DNA of 14,020 nucleotides. Source: Verrucomicrobiota bacterium. GTDB lineage: Bacteria; Verrucomicrobiota; Verrucomicrobiia; Methylacidiphilales; Verrucolacustridaceae. The notes under the pieces were generated by a model. The model saw only the letters and a list, made by a program, of their open reading frames with translations. It was not told the origin of the DNA and ran no database searches. Each line of letters starts with the position of its first letter. Position 1 is the stretch's first letter. The DNA is taken from contig RGTE01000017.1 of the NCBI GenBank assembly GCA_010025475.1, positions 1-14,020 of the forward strand, given 5' to 3'. Of the stretch, positions 14,013 to 14,020 are shown one piece after another. A program made the translations under genes and the position numbers.

Positions 14013-14020
14013 ACTAACGG

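Noticed and set aside
13966..14020. End of a minus-strand gene coding for a Leu-Lys tail
   Set aside because: The frame with TTG AAG repeats is closed by TAG and TAA within about 30 bp.
1..14020. CRISPR array, transposon, tRNA/rRNA, defence or phage genes
   Set aside because: I saw no spaced direct repeats, transposase motifs, tRNA-like cloverleaf or rRNA segments, and all long frames are explained by housekeeping genes.

Overview
The window is a compact stretch of GC-rich, Gram-negative-type bacterial chromosome with nine protein-coding genes. It holds no RNA genes, insertion sequences, CRISPR arrays or phage genes that I can recognise. Codons are strongly C/G-ending, which opens long spurious frames opposite the real genes. 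Three features point to a bacterium outside the classic model groups: GH57 enzymes beside glgA, an ftsK-rodZ-rimO series, and start codons with pyrimidine-rich leaders. Verrucomicrobiota is my best guess, but this is weakly supported inference and no marker in the window fixes the taxonomy.

Left part (1-5445, minus strand): a tightly packed alpha-glucan operon read right to left. The order is glgA (glycogen synthase), a GalT-family nucleotidylyltransferase, a 710-residue GH57 alpha-amylase-type enzyme, and a second GH57 protein of the 4-alpha-glucanotransferase type that runs off the left edge. Junctions are +13, -8 and +6 nt, so the four products are probably co-translated and together make, remodel and recycle an alpha-1,4-glucan. 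Two members are unusual. The GalT-like protein lacks the usual zinc-binding Cys pair. The last GH57 protein keeps its nucleophile Glu but has Ala where the catalytic Asp should be. A seven-codon leader ORF with the best Shine-Dalgarno sequence in the area overlaps the glgA start.

Middle (5481-9079): rnr (RNase R) runs rightward, divergent from glgA across only 35 bp. It converges on manA (mannose-6-phosphate isomerase), which is preceded on the same minus strand by a small unrecognised lipoprotein gene. The last codons of rnr form a long perfect inverted repeat.

Right part (9111-13965, plus strand): ftsK, rodZ and rimO. ftsK and rodZ overlap by ATGA, and rimO follows after 26 nt. The end of ftsK (gamma domain) and the start of rodZ have codon usage unlike the rest. 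A sigma70-like promoter and an 8-bp hairpin sit there, suggesting separate control of rodZ-rimO or a recombined segment. The window ends with a short hexanucleotide tandem repeat.

Most of the window is ordinary core metabolism and cell biology. I do not see a wholly new multi-gene system. The best leads are the catalytically altered GH57 protein and zinc-site-altered GalT in the glycogen operon, the rnr terminal hairpin, the ftsK/rodZ codon-usage island, and the glgA leader ORF.
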